Source: an uncultured Prevotellaceae bacterium (GTDB lineage: Bacteria; Bacteroidota; Bacteroidia; Bacteroidales; Bacteroidaceae). From it: a DNA stretch of 64,000 nt. Positions 43,417 through 51,463 of the stretch are shown piece by piece. Every line of letters begins with the position of its first letter. Position 1 is the stretch's first letter. The position numbers and the translations under genes are program-made. The stretch spans positions 186,001 to 250,000 of the forward strand of contig CADASP010000016.1 in the NCBI GenBank assembly GCA_902790625.1. The letters are read 5' to 3'. The notes below the pieces were generated by a model that saw nothing but the letters and a program-made list of their open reading frames with translations, did not search any database and was not told the origin of the DNA.

Positions 43417-43734
43417 ATGGTCGTTACTTTCAATGAAGCCTACTTGGAAAACCTGTACACAACTGGCCAGACAGGTTTGAAGAAACTACGGTTTCAGCCT
43501 CAGATAGTAAGGGGCTATCAAAAGGCTGTGAAGATTCTGATTCAGGCGAGACGCATCGAAGATTTGTTTCCATTCAAGTCTCTTCATTTTGAGGCTTTGC
43601 ATGGCAACAAGGACGGAAGATTCTCGGTGAAGGTGAACGACCAGTATCGAATAGAATTTACAATAGAGCAGACTACTGATGAACCTGTAGTTACTATCTG
43701 CAACATTATTGAATTATCAAATCATTATAAATAA
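43417..43734 (+). CDS. higB: HigB-type toxin of a type II toxin-antitoxin pair
   Basis: A 105-residue RelE/HigB-fold protein with KKLRFQPQIVRGYQKAVKIL and LHFEALHGNKDGRFSVKVNDQYRIEF, typical of the ribosome-dependent mRNA interferase family. The toxin precedes the antitoxin, the usual order for HigBA. Lies 33 bp after the pyridoxamine kinase stop. Confidence 0.88.
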   Translation: MVVTFNEAYLENLYTTGQTGLKKLRFQPQIVRGYQKAVKILIQARRIEDLFPFKSLHFEALHGNKDGRFSVKVNDQYRIEFTIEQTTDEPVVTICNIIELSNHYK

Positions 43735-43750
43735 AAAAGGAGGAAAAGCC

Positions 43751-44095
43751 ATGAATGGTAGAAAGGACTTAGCGACAAAAAAGACTGCTAACGAAATGAT
43801 TTCTTCGGAGTTGATTCACCCAGGTGAGATGATTAAAGATGAAATAATCGCTCGTGGCATGACCCAAAAGGAATTGGCTCAACAAATGGGCGTATCGTAC
43901 ACAGTATTCAATGAGATACTGAACGGAAAACGACCAGTCACCGCGGAATATGCCTTGCTACTTGAAGCTGCCCTTGGGACTGATGCCAACATTTGGTTAG
44001 GCCTTCAAACTGATTATAATATGCAACAATTCAAACAAGACCGTTCATTCATGAAACGCCTTGAAAATATCCGTAAGATAGTGGCCATGCTATAA
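43751..44095 (+). CDS. higA: HigA-type antitoxin
   Basis: A 114-residue protein with an XRE helix-turn-helix (MTQKELAQQMGVSYTVFNEILNGKRPVT) after the HPGEMIKDEII motif typical of HigA. The start at 43751 is chosen because AAGGAGG lies just before it; an earlier ATG at 43709 would overlap the toxin gene. It neutralises HigB and probably represses the pair. Confidence 0.9.
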   Translation: MNGRKDLATKKTANEMISSELIHPGEMIKDEIIARGMTQKELAQQMGVSYTVFNEILNGKRPVTAEYALLLEAALGTDANIWLGLQTDYNMQQFKQDRSFMKRLENIRKIVAML

Positions 44096-44135
44096 TGCGG
44101 ACATCTATTTCCAGAATAATAATTTGGTTATTAAT

Positions 44136-44471
44136 ATGCAAGAAACAAGACAAAACAAGATTGCACGTCTGCTGCAGAAGGAGCTGAGCCAGATTTTCCA
44201 AGAACAGACTCGGAGCATGCACGGCGTGATGGTAAGCGTGACGCAGGTTCGCATAAGCCCCGACCTGGGTGTCTGCACCGCCCACCTGAGCATCTTCCCC
44301 TCGGAGCGAGGCGAAGAACTGCTACAGAACATCAACAAGAACAATGCCCAGATACGCTACACGCTGGGCCAGCGCGTGCGCCATCAGCTCCGCATCATCC
44401 CCGAGCTTCGCTTCTTCATCGACGACTCCCTCGACTACATCGACCACATTGATGAACTGTTGAGGAGTTAG
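44136..44471 (+). CDS. rbfA: 30S ribosome-binding factor A
   Basis: A 111-residue KH-fold factor for late 30S maturation. Recognised by RQNKIARLLQKELSQIFQ at the start, ITVTQVRISPDLGVCTAHLS-like sequence (here VSVTQVRISPDLGVCTAHLS), and LGQRVRHQLRIIPELRFFID. The start at 44136 fits the family; a start 12 bases earlier is possible. The stop lies in a GGAGTTAGGAGTT repeat 5 bp before the next gene. Confidence 0.94.
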   Translation: MQETRQNKIARLLQKELSQIFQEQTRSMHGVMVSVTQVRISPDLGVCTAHLSIFPSERGEELLQNINKNNAQIRYTLGQRVRHQLRIIPELRFFIDDSLDYIDHIDELLRS

Positions 44472-44476
44472 GAGTT

Positions 44477-45703
44477 ATGCTTTTCCCTTTTTTCGTAGCC
44501 CGTCGCTACCTCTTCTCTAAGAAGTCGACCAACGTCATCAACGTCATCAGCGGCATCTCGGCCGTGGGTGTGGCCGTGGCCACGATGGCCATGGTGGTGG
44601 CGCTGAGCGTGTTCAACGGCTTCAGCGACTTGGTGGCCACGCTCTTCACCAACTTCGACCCACAGTTAGAGCTGACGCCCACCGAAGGCAAGACCGCCCC
44701 CGCCGACGACCCGCTGCTGGTGCAGGTGCGCGAGCTGCCAGAGGTGGAGGTGGCCACGGAATGCGTGGAAGACCAGGCGCTGGCCGTCTATGGTGAGCGC
44801 CAAGCCATGGTGACCGTGAAGGGCGTCGAGGACAACTTTGACCGTCTGACGCGCATCCGCGAAATCCTGCAAGGCGACGGAGCGTTTGAGCTGCATGCCG
44901 CCGACATGCACTACGGCATCCCCGGCATACGGCTGGCCGAGCAATTAGGCACCGGCTACCGCTACCAGCAACCGCTGCACATCTATGCCCCCCGCCGCGA
45001 GGGTCAGCTCGACATGAGCGCCCCCGAGGAGGGCTTCGTCGTCGACTCGCTCTATTCGCCCGGCGTGGTGTTCAGCGTGCTGCAAGCCAAGTACGACCGC
45101 AGCTACATCCTCACCAGCATTGGCTTCGCCCGCCGCATCTTCGACCAGCAGGGCATGCTCTCGAGCTTGGAGCTGCGCCTGAAGCCGGGCAGCAACTTCG
45201 AGGCCGTGAAGAGCCGCATACGCCAAATATGCGGAGCCAAATACCACGTTCGCGACCGCTACGAGCAGCAGGACGACACCTTCAGCATCATGAAGATTGA
45301 GAAGCTCATCGCCTACGTCTTCCTCACGTTCATCCTCATCGTGGCGTGCTTCAACATCATCGGCAGTCTCTCGATGCTCATCATCGACAAGCGCGACGAC
45401 GTGCAGACACTACGCGCCATGGGTGCCAGCGACGGCCAGATATCGCGCATCTTCCTCATCGAGGGGTGGCTCATCAGCGCCTTCGGAGCCGTGGTGGGCA
45501 TCGTGGTGGGGCTGCTGCTCTGCTGGTTGCAGCAACGCTTCGGCATCATCGCCCTGGGGCAGAGCCAAGGCTCGTTCATCGTCGACGCCTACCCCGTCAG
45601 CGTGCATCCCTGGGACGTGGTGCTCGTCTTCGTCACCGTGATGGTGGTCAGCTTCCTCTCCGCCTGGTATCCCGTCCACCACTTCTCGCGGCGGCTGCTT
45701 TAG
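44477..45703 (+). CDS. FtsX-like ABC transporter permease, LolC/LolE type
   Basis: A 408-residue inner-membrane protein with an N-terminal membrane segment (ISAVGVAVATMAMVVALSVF). A large periplasmic MacB-like domain follows, then three C-terminal segments (LIAYVFLTFILIVACFNIIGS, LISAFGAVVGIVVGLLLC, VVLVFVTVMVVSFLSAW). The N-terminal FFVARRYLFSKKSTNVINVIS is typical of lipoprotein-releasing permeases. It probably moves lipoproteins to the outer membrane. The rbfA-lolC/E order is common in Bacteroidetes. Its Shine-Dalgarno-like AGGAG is part of the GTTAGGA repeat. Confidence 0.9.
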   Translation: MLFPFFVARRYLFSKKSTNVINVISGISAVGVAVATMAMVVALSVFNGFSDLVATLFTNFDPQLELTPTEGKTAPADDPLLVQVRELPEVEVATECVEDQALAVYGERQAMVTVKGVEDNFDRLTRIREILQGDGAFELHAADMHYGIPGIRLAEQLGTGYRYQQPLHIYAPRREGQLDMSAPEEGFVVDSLYSPGVVFSVLQAKYDRSYILTSIGFARRIFDQQGMLSSLELRLKPGSNFEAVKSRIRQICGAKYHVRDRYEQQDDTFSIMKIEKLIAYVFLTFILIVACFNIIGSLSMLIIDKRDDVQTLRAMGASDGQISRIFLIEGWLISAFGAVVGIVVGLLLCWLQQRFGIIALGQSQGSFIVDAYPVSVHPWDVVLVFVTVMVVSFLSAWYPVHHFSRRLL

Positions 45704-45733
45704 GGGGTGAGGGGGCTTAATAAAAATAACAAT

Positions 45734-46963
45734 ATGAAGAAACGATTATCCTGCATGCTGGCGCTACTGATGGTAGTAGGCCTGGCAAGTGCCCAGCGCC
45801 TGGTGGCCTTCAAGGGCTACGGCAACAAATGGGGCGAAGAGAAAGTGTCGACGAAGAACAAGCCCAACGGCTACATCTACCGTCTGCGCGTGGAGAAACA
45901 ATGCACCGACCTGCCGCCCGTGGCAGAGACGAAAGGACTCGAACTGTTCATCTCCGAACAGATTGACACGGGATGGCTGGGCTTCTACCGTCTGCCCACG
46001 TCGGCCGACGATTACAACTTCGTGGTGGTCATCTACAACCGCGACAAGAAGCCTGTCAGCACCATCAACCTCTGCGACATCACCAACAACCGCTACTGCG
46101 AAGTGCAGGACGTGCGCTGGGATGCCGACAACCACTGGCTGCTGTTCAACATGGCCTGTCCCAGCTATGCCGAGCAGATTGGCGGCAAGGGCAGCAAGCT
46201 CTACTGCTATGATGTGGAGCAGCGCCGCATGGTGTGGGAGACCGACTACTTAGTGAGCAACGACATCTTCATCCTCGACCACGACTTCGTCTACTGTTCC
46301 TATGGCTTCACTTCCGAGAAGAAGTTCCTCTATATGCTCGACAAGCTCACCGGCAAGGTCTACAGCAAGCTGCCCATGACCTACAAAGTGGAATACATGG
46401 AGCTGCAGCAGAAGGGCAACCGCAAGATGCTGTATGTGGTAGACTACAACAACGCCCTCTTCACCTTCACCGTCGTGGGCAAGCCCGCACCCTCGGCTGC
46501 CACCACCACGAAGAAGCAGCCCGAGGTGTTCACTGTGGTCTTCACCACCAGCGACGACGGATTCCTGAACGTGAGGTCGCAGCCCTCGAACAATGGAACC
46601 ATCCTCGGGCAGGTGGGCATCGCCTTCCACGGCTTAGGCAACGGCGTGCTGCGCGAGCGAGGCGAGAAATGGAGCAAGGTGAGCGTGGGCGAGGTGACCG
46701 GCTGGGCCTACAACAAATACCTGGGCTACCAAGACTGGTACGACGGCACAGGCAAGAGCATGCTGGTGGCCCTGCGCGACGTCACGCCCATCTATGGCGA
46801 GGACTACGCCGACCAGACGGAGGGCTATCCGCTGTTCACCACCGTGAAGAAGGGCACCATCATTGCCGACCAGTACGACGAGATAGAAGGCTACTACGTG
46901 CTAAAGACCGCCCACGACTACCTGTTCATCAAAAAGGGCGATGTAGAGGTGAAGCCAAGGTGA
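45734..46963 (+). CDS. Secreted protein with SH3-like domain
   Basis: A 409-residue protein. The signal peptide (MKKRLSCMLALLMVVGLASA) fixes the start at 45734. The N-terminal 250 residues form a beta-rich domain I do not recognise. Residues 275-335 are an SH3_3-type domain (FTTSDDGFLNVRSQPSNNGT, KWSKVSVGEVTGWAYNKYLG) that in relatives binds cell-wall peptides or ligands. Its last 35 bp overlap the convergent GH31 gene. Confidence 0.75.
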   Translation: MKKRLSCMLALLMVVGLASAQRLVAFKGYGNKWGEEKVSTKNKPNGYIYRLRVEKQCTDLPPVAETKGLELFISEQIDTGWLGFYRLPTSADDYNFVVVIYNRDKKPVSTINLCDITNNRYCEVQDVRWDADNHWLLFNMACPSYAEQIGGKGSKLYCYDVEQRRMVWETDYLVSNDIFILDHDFVYCSYGFTSEKKFLYMLDKLTGKVYSKLPMTYKVEYMELQQKGNRKMLYVVDYNNALFTFTVVGKPAPSAATTTKKQPEVFTVVFTTSDDGFLNVRSQPSNNGTILGQVGIAFHGLGNGVLRERGEKWSKVSVGEVTGWAYNKYLGYQDWYDGTGKSMLVALRDVTPIYGEDYADQTEGYPLFTTVKKGTIIADQYDEIEGYYVLKTAHDYLFIKKGDVEVKPR

Positions 46964-49900
46964 GGACGGCCTTGCCATCGCTACCGACGACAATGTTCAC
47001 CCCGTGGGTCAGATGGCTGCGGGGTGTTCCGTCGAGGGCATAGATGGCCTGGGTGCCACCACGGCGGGCTTGGGGAGCCTTTACGCCCGCGGCAAGGTTC
47101 AGCTCCTGCTCACAAGCATTCAGGTCGGAGGCGAAGCCCACGTAGCTCACCACCGACGTGCCCTGCGCGTGGGTGCTGGTCAGGCCAAACACCGTCTCGC
47201 CAGTAAGCTCATAGCCCTGGTTCTCCTCGATGCTCCACGCCACCATGATGCGCCCATCTTTTAGTGTGCGCACGTCGGCAGGATTGACAATGTTCACCCA
47301 TGTGCCGTTGATGTACCACAGCTGCGAATCGCTCTTTCGCTTCGACACGTCGGTGGCCACCGCCACCAGATACTTCATGCCCGGCTTGCGGTATTTCTTC
47401 TCCATATAGCGCAGCGCGATGTTCTGCGCCCCCGTCTTGGTGATGGTGATGGTGTTCTCTTGGCTGCTGTAGCGGATGTCGGAAGCAGAAAGACGGTCAG
47501 ACACCCTGTTGCGGTACCAGTCGAAGGCCTTCCAAGTATATAGATTGGTGGGAATGGCGGCCTCCACGTTGATGGTGGCATGATGCTCGTTGCCCAAGCC
47601 GTCGGTATAGGTCACGCTGATGGTTGTCTGCCCCTCCTCGGCATTGGCATGTATCAACCCGTCGCGCACGTAGGCCACCTGCGGGTTGCTGCTCTCGCAC
47701 TCAGCGTCGAGGGTGACAAACTGCTTGGTGCCGTCGGCCATCGTGGCCTGAACGGTGAAGGTGCGCGTCTGCCCCAGATAGAGCTTCACGTCGGCCGGTG
47801 CCACCTGTATGCCCTGCACGGCAGCCTGCTCTTCGGCCACAAGATGGTTGTTGTCAATCTGCACCCTCACTTCCTGTCCTGCGTAGGCCACCTCCTTGCT
47901 GAAGCGTACCGACTGCCCCACGCCCAGTCCCAGGCGGTGGGCGGCATCCACCAGCACGATGCGGAAGGTGCGGCTGGCGAGCATGCCGGGGAAGCTGCCG
48001 CTGCGCCGCCCGATGGTGAGGGTGTGCGTGGCATCGTCCCAGCGGAAGGGAATCTCCGAGAACGCTCCCTGCTCGTAGTTGTAGTTGTCGCGCTCGTCCT
48101 CGTAGAGGGTGAACGCGCCGTCGGCTCCCGGATAGACACGTATCTCCAGATTGTCCCAGTTGTGCTGCTCGCTATACTGCACGTCGGGCCCCCAAGGGAT
48201 GATGGACCCTTGGCGCACGTAGATGGGCATGAGGGCCAGACTGACAGCCCGGTTCACCTGTTGTCCACCGTCGAGTTGTTGTCCGCTCCACACGTCGGTC
48301 CACTTGTCGCCCTTCGGCAGATAGACGCTGCGCTCGAGGGCCTGCGGCTGCGTCACGGGTGCCACCAGGATGTCGCGCCCAAACATCAGCTGGTCGCTGA
48401 GCTCGTGGGTGGCGGCATCGGCAGGGTAGGCAATGCCCATGGCACGCATGAAAGAGTAGTCGTCGGCATACACCTGGCGTGCCGTGCTGTAGATATAGGG
48501 CAGCAGGGCATAGCGCAACCGGATGTAGCGGGCGATGATGTCGTAGTAGCTCTCGCCCTCGCTCCCAAACTGGTAGATGGCGCGGTCGGCCCCCGAGCCG
48601 TGGCTGCGCATGATGGTGCAGAAGGCTCCAAACTGAATCCAGCGGCAGTAGAGCTCGTTGTAGGTGTCCTGCCCTGCCCCCTGATAGCTGCCGTTGAAGA
48701 ATCCGCCGATGTCGCTGTTCCAGCTGGCAACGCCACAAGCCGAGTAGTTCAGGGCGGCGGGAATCTGGCGGGCCAGCGTCTCCCACGACGCGGTGATGTC
48801 GCCGCTCCACGTGCCGGCGCCATAGCGCTGCAGGCCGAGGAATCCCGAGCGCGTCATAATCATCACGCGCTTCTGGTCGGTCTGTTCGGCATGCTGGGCG
48901 CGATGTCCCTGATACACGCCGCTGGCATGCATCAGCGGAAACACATTGCGCACAGAGCGCCAGGTGTGGCTGGTCTCCAGCGAATGGGGGTTCAGGGTGG
49001 CGTTGTCGGCATCGTCGGCCGAGAGCACGATGAAGTCGCTGGTCGTCTCCCATTCGTCGCCACCTTGGTAGTGGTCGGGTTCCGAGGAGTCCACCCAGTA
49101 GGCGTCCACGCCCTTGCTCACCAGCCCTTCGTAGAGGCATTGCCAGTAGTAGTTGCGTGCCGACTGCTGATAGGGACTGTAGATGCCCACCCCCTCGTTG
49201 TTGGGCCAGGTGGCCGACATCACCTCGTCGCCCATCTTCATCAGCTGGTTGTGCTCCTTGTAGTGCCGATACTGCTTGGTGTCGCGGCCAAAGTTTGCCC
49301 AGATGGAGATGAGCAGGTGCGCCCCGTCGCTATGCATGCCGCTGAGCATCTGCGGATAATCGTTTCTGAACTGTGGGCTCAGAAACTCCATGGCGTTCCA
49401 CTGGTTGTTGCCGCCCCAGTATTGCCAGTCCTGCACCACGCAGTCGATGGGCACGCGCAGCGAGCGATACTTCTGCAGCACGCCCAGCGTCTCCATCGCA
49501 CTCTTGTAGCGCTCCTTGCTCTGGAAGTAGCCATACGTCCACAGCGGCACCATCGTGGCCTTGCCCGTCAGCTCGCGCACACGCCGCACCACGTCGTCGC
49601 CATCATCCTCGCGCCCCACCAGCACATAGTAGTCGACGGCATGGGCACCCTCGCTCTTGAAGGTGGCCCCGCCGGTGCGGCTGTCGCTGAAGTCGCAGGG
49701 GCCATACAAATCCCAGTAGAGACCGTAGCCGCGGGTGGAATGGAAGAATGGAATCCACACCGACATGTTGTTCTGCACCATGTGGCTGTAGCTCTTGTTG
49801 CGGTGGTTCAGGCTGCCGTCCTGCACCTGTCCGAAGCCGTAGATGGCCTCGTCGGCAGAGAGGAGGAACGACTGCGCCACGTTGTAGGGGTCGATGGTGT

Positions 49901-50264
49901 GCTGCGTGCGCTTGGTGAAGGCGGCCTTGGCGCGCTCCTTTATCAGCACGCTGCCATCGCGGCGGTAGAATGCCAGCAAGCCCGACTGCTTGTTGCAGGT
50001 CACCATCATTTGGTCGGTCAGCAGCGTGTCCTCGCGGGCGCCCACCCTCGTCGTGGCGTTCACCGCTTGCGGAGTCATCGTCACCACCACCTTCGGGTCG
50101 GTCTTGCCCAGCGCATCCTGCGCCTGGTATTTCATCACGCGTACAATCTGGGGCGAATAGAACGTCACCTCGGTCACCACGCCTCCCGTAGACATCGAAT
50201 AATCTTGTGCCAGCGATGGCATCACCATGGACGCCAACAGCACCGAAAGAATGTATTTTTTCAT
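46929..50264 (-). CDS. Glycoside hydrolase family 31, secreted
   Basis: A 1111-residue protein with signal peptide (KYILSVLLASMVMPSLA). The GH31 core has YGFGQVQDGSLNHR, the catalytic nucleophile Asp in DAYWVDSSEPDH near residue 390, and the acid/base Asp in TWSGDITASWETLA near residue 486, with GFFNGSYQG and YSTARQVYADDYSFMRAM following. Active-site context (WVDSSEPD) is closest to alpha-xylosidases or related enzymes. A C-terminal Ig-like (BIG2) region (SNPQVAYVRDGLIHANAEEG) and a further module follow, and it ends with a Prevotella-type tail (IYALDGTPRSH). It probably acts on hemicellulose side chains in the periplasm or at the surface. Confidence 0.92.
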   Translation of the reverse strand: MKKYILSVLLASMVMPSLAQDYSMSTGGVVTEVTFYSPQIVRVMKYQAQDALGKTDPKVVVTMTPQAVNATTRVGAREDTLLTDQMMVTCNKQSGLLAFYRRDGSVLIKERAKAAFTKRTQHTIDPYNVAQSFLLSADEAIYGFGQVQDGSLNHRNKSYSHMVQNNMSVWIPFFHSTRGYGLYWDLYGPCDFSDSRTGGATFKSEGAHAVDYYVLVGREDDGDDVVRRVRELTGKATMVPLWTYGYFQSKERYKSAMETLGVLQKYRSLRVPIDCVVQDWQYWGGNNQWNAMEFLSPQFRNDYPQMLSGMHSDGAHLLISIWANFGRDTKQYRHYKEHNQLMKMGDEVMSATWPNNEGVGIYSPYQQSARNYYWQCLYEGLVSKGVDAYWVDSSEPDHYQGGDEWETTSDFIVLSADDADNATLNPHSLETSHTWRSVRNVFPLMHASGVYQGHRAQHAEQTDQKRVMIMTRSGFLGLQRYGAGTWSGDITASWETLARQIPAALNYSACGVASWNSDIGGFFNGSYQGAGQDTYNELYCRWIQFGAFCTIMRSHGSGADRAIYQFGSEGESYYDIIARYIRLRYALLPYIYSTARQVYADDYSFMRAMGIAYPADAATHELSDQLMFGRDILVAPVTQPQALERSVYLPKGDKWTDVWSGQQLDGGQQVNRAVSLALMPIYVRQGSIIPWGPDVQYSEQHNWDNLEIRVYPGADGAFTLYEDERDNYNYEQGAFSEIPFRWDDATHTLTIGRRSGSFPGMLASRTFRIVLVDAAHRLGLGVGQSVRFSKEVAYAGQEVRVQIDNNHLVAEEQAAVQGIQVAPADVKLYLGQTRTFTVQATMADGTKQFVTLDAECESSNPQVAYVRDGLIHANAEEGQTTISVTYTDGLGNEHHATINVEAAIPTNLYTWKAFDWYRNRVSDRLSASDIRYSSQENTITITKTGAQNIALRYMEKKYRKPGMKYLVAVATDVSKRKSDSQLWYINGTWVNIVNPADVRTLKDGRIMVAWSIEENQGYELTGETVFGLTSTHAQGTSVVSYVGFASDLNACEQELNLAAGVKAPQARRGGTQAIYALDGTPRSHLTHGVNIVVGSDGKAVLTLASPLHRPF

Positions 50265-50322
50265 AACAAAGCAGAATAAATTACTCTTTTTTTTTTCAAG
50301 TTTCGCAAGTTCAGCCTATCCT

Positions 50323-50450
50323 TGGGAGTTTGGGAGTTTAGGAGTTTGGGAGTTTGGACGATAGTCTTTGCACACCATGCTGCGAGCAAAACTAACGTCT
50401 AAACTCCAGCGGCTGAAAGCCGCGAAAACTCCCAAACTCCTAAACTCCTT
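50323..50450. repeat. GGAGTTT tandem array with inverted partner
   Basis: GGGAGTTTGGGAGTTTAGGAGTTT.. (50323-50357) and its inverse AAACTCCCAAACTCCTAAAC (about 50427-50447) flank about 70 bp with a small GCGGCTGAAAGCCGC hairpin (50408-50423). Located between the transporter and GH31 genes, both minus strand. Confidence 0.75.
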
Positions 50451-50478
50451 AAACATGAGAAACTTGAGCTCTTTTACC

Positions 50479-51441
50479 TTATTGCCGCCCTTCGTGCTTG
50501 TCGTGGTGCCAAATCTCCACCGAGTTCACGATGTTCTGCCACAGGATGTAGCAGCCGGGTCCCACGCTGGCCAAGGGGTTCAGATAGGTGTAGGCCATCC
50601 AGATGGCGAAGGCGGTGTTCTTCTGCCCCAGCGCCTGTCCTGCCTCCTGCGTGTGGTGGAAGTAGTGGCCTATGAAGCGGCCCACGGCAAACTGAACCAC
50701 GCAGAGCAGCAGCCCCAGCAGGGCGATGGCCGAGAGCAGCAGCAGCGAGGCTTGGGCGTGGATGATGTTCTTCAGCGTGGTGCCCGTGACAATCATCAGC
50801 GAGCAGCCCCACAGATAGAACGACAGGTCGCGCACGCTGATGATGCGCTGGTGCAGGCGGTGCAGGTGGTGCTTCACGATATATGCCAGCAGCATGGGCA
50901 GCACCAGCAGCACCATCACCTGATAGAGAATCCTGCAGAAGGCGGCCCAGAACGACACGTCGCTGCCCTTCTCGATCATGGGGAAGCACACGGGCACCAG
51001 GAGCACCGTGAGGAAGTTCGACAGGAAGGTGTAGGTGGTGGTCTGCTCCAGGCTGCCGCCCAGCTTCTGCGTCACCACGGCGGCGGCGGTGGCGCAGGGG
51101 GCGATGACGCACATGAGCAGCGCCTCGAGCAGAATCTTCGCCGCCGCCGACGGCTGCATCAGCAGCAGCGTGGCCATGACCATGCCCACCAACAGCAGAT
51201 TGAACATCAGCACCCACAGATGCCACCACACGGGGCGCATCTGGCGGAAGTCGACCTTGCAGAACGTGACGAAGAGCACCAGAAACATGAACACCGGCAG
51301 GATGGCATCCATCAGCGGCGAGAAGAACAGCGCGGCACCGTCGAGGGCTGGCACGAAGGCAAAGACCAAATAGAGCACTGCCCCCAGCCCCATGGCCACG
51401 GGCAGCGTCCATTCTTTCACGAACTGGATGATGGCGTGCAT
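50479..51441 (-). CDS. Bile acid:sodium symporter (BASS) family transporter
   Basis: A 320-residue membrane protein with about nine to ten hydrophobic segments, starting VKEWTLPVAMGLGAVLYLVF. It includes the conserved CATAAAVVTQKLGGSLEQTT region and late LGQKNTAFAIWMAY, both recognised BASS/SBF features. The substrate is unknown; in Bacteroidetes such transporters often lie next to sugar or organic acid catabolic genes. It is between GH31 and GH127 on the same strand, 22 bp after GH127. Confidence 0.85.
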   Translation of the reverse strand: MHAIIQFVKEWTLPVAMGLGAVLYLVFAFVPALDGAALFFSPLMDAILPVFMFLVLFVTFCKVDFRQMRPVWWHLWVLMFNLLLVGMVMATLLLMQPSAAAKILLEALLMCVIAPCATAAAVVTQKLGGSLEQTTTYTFLSNFLTVLLVPVCFPMIEKGSDVSFWAAFCRILYQVMVLLVLPMLLAYIVKHHLHRLHQRIISVRDLSFYLWGCSLMIVTGTTLKNIIHAQASLLLLSAIALLGLLLCVVQFAVGRFIGHYFHHTQEAGQALGQKNTAFAIWMAYTYLNPLASVGPGCYILWQNIVNSVEIWHHDKHEGRQ

Positions 51442-51463
51442 TGCAGCGCAAAAGAATCTCTCT

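Noticed and set aside
47580..50279. Very long open frame (899 codons) on the plus strand
   Set aside because: It is antisense to the GH31 gene, whose signal peptide and catalytic motifs are clear. The antisense frame has no recognisable domain and reflects GC-rich codon use.
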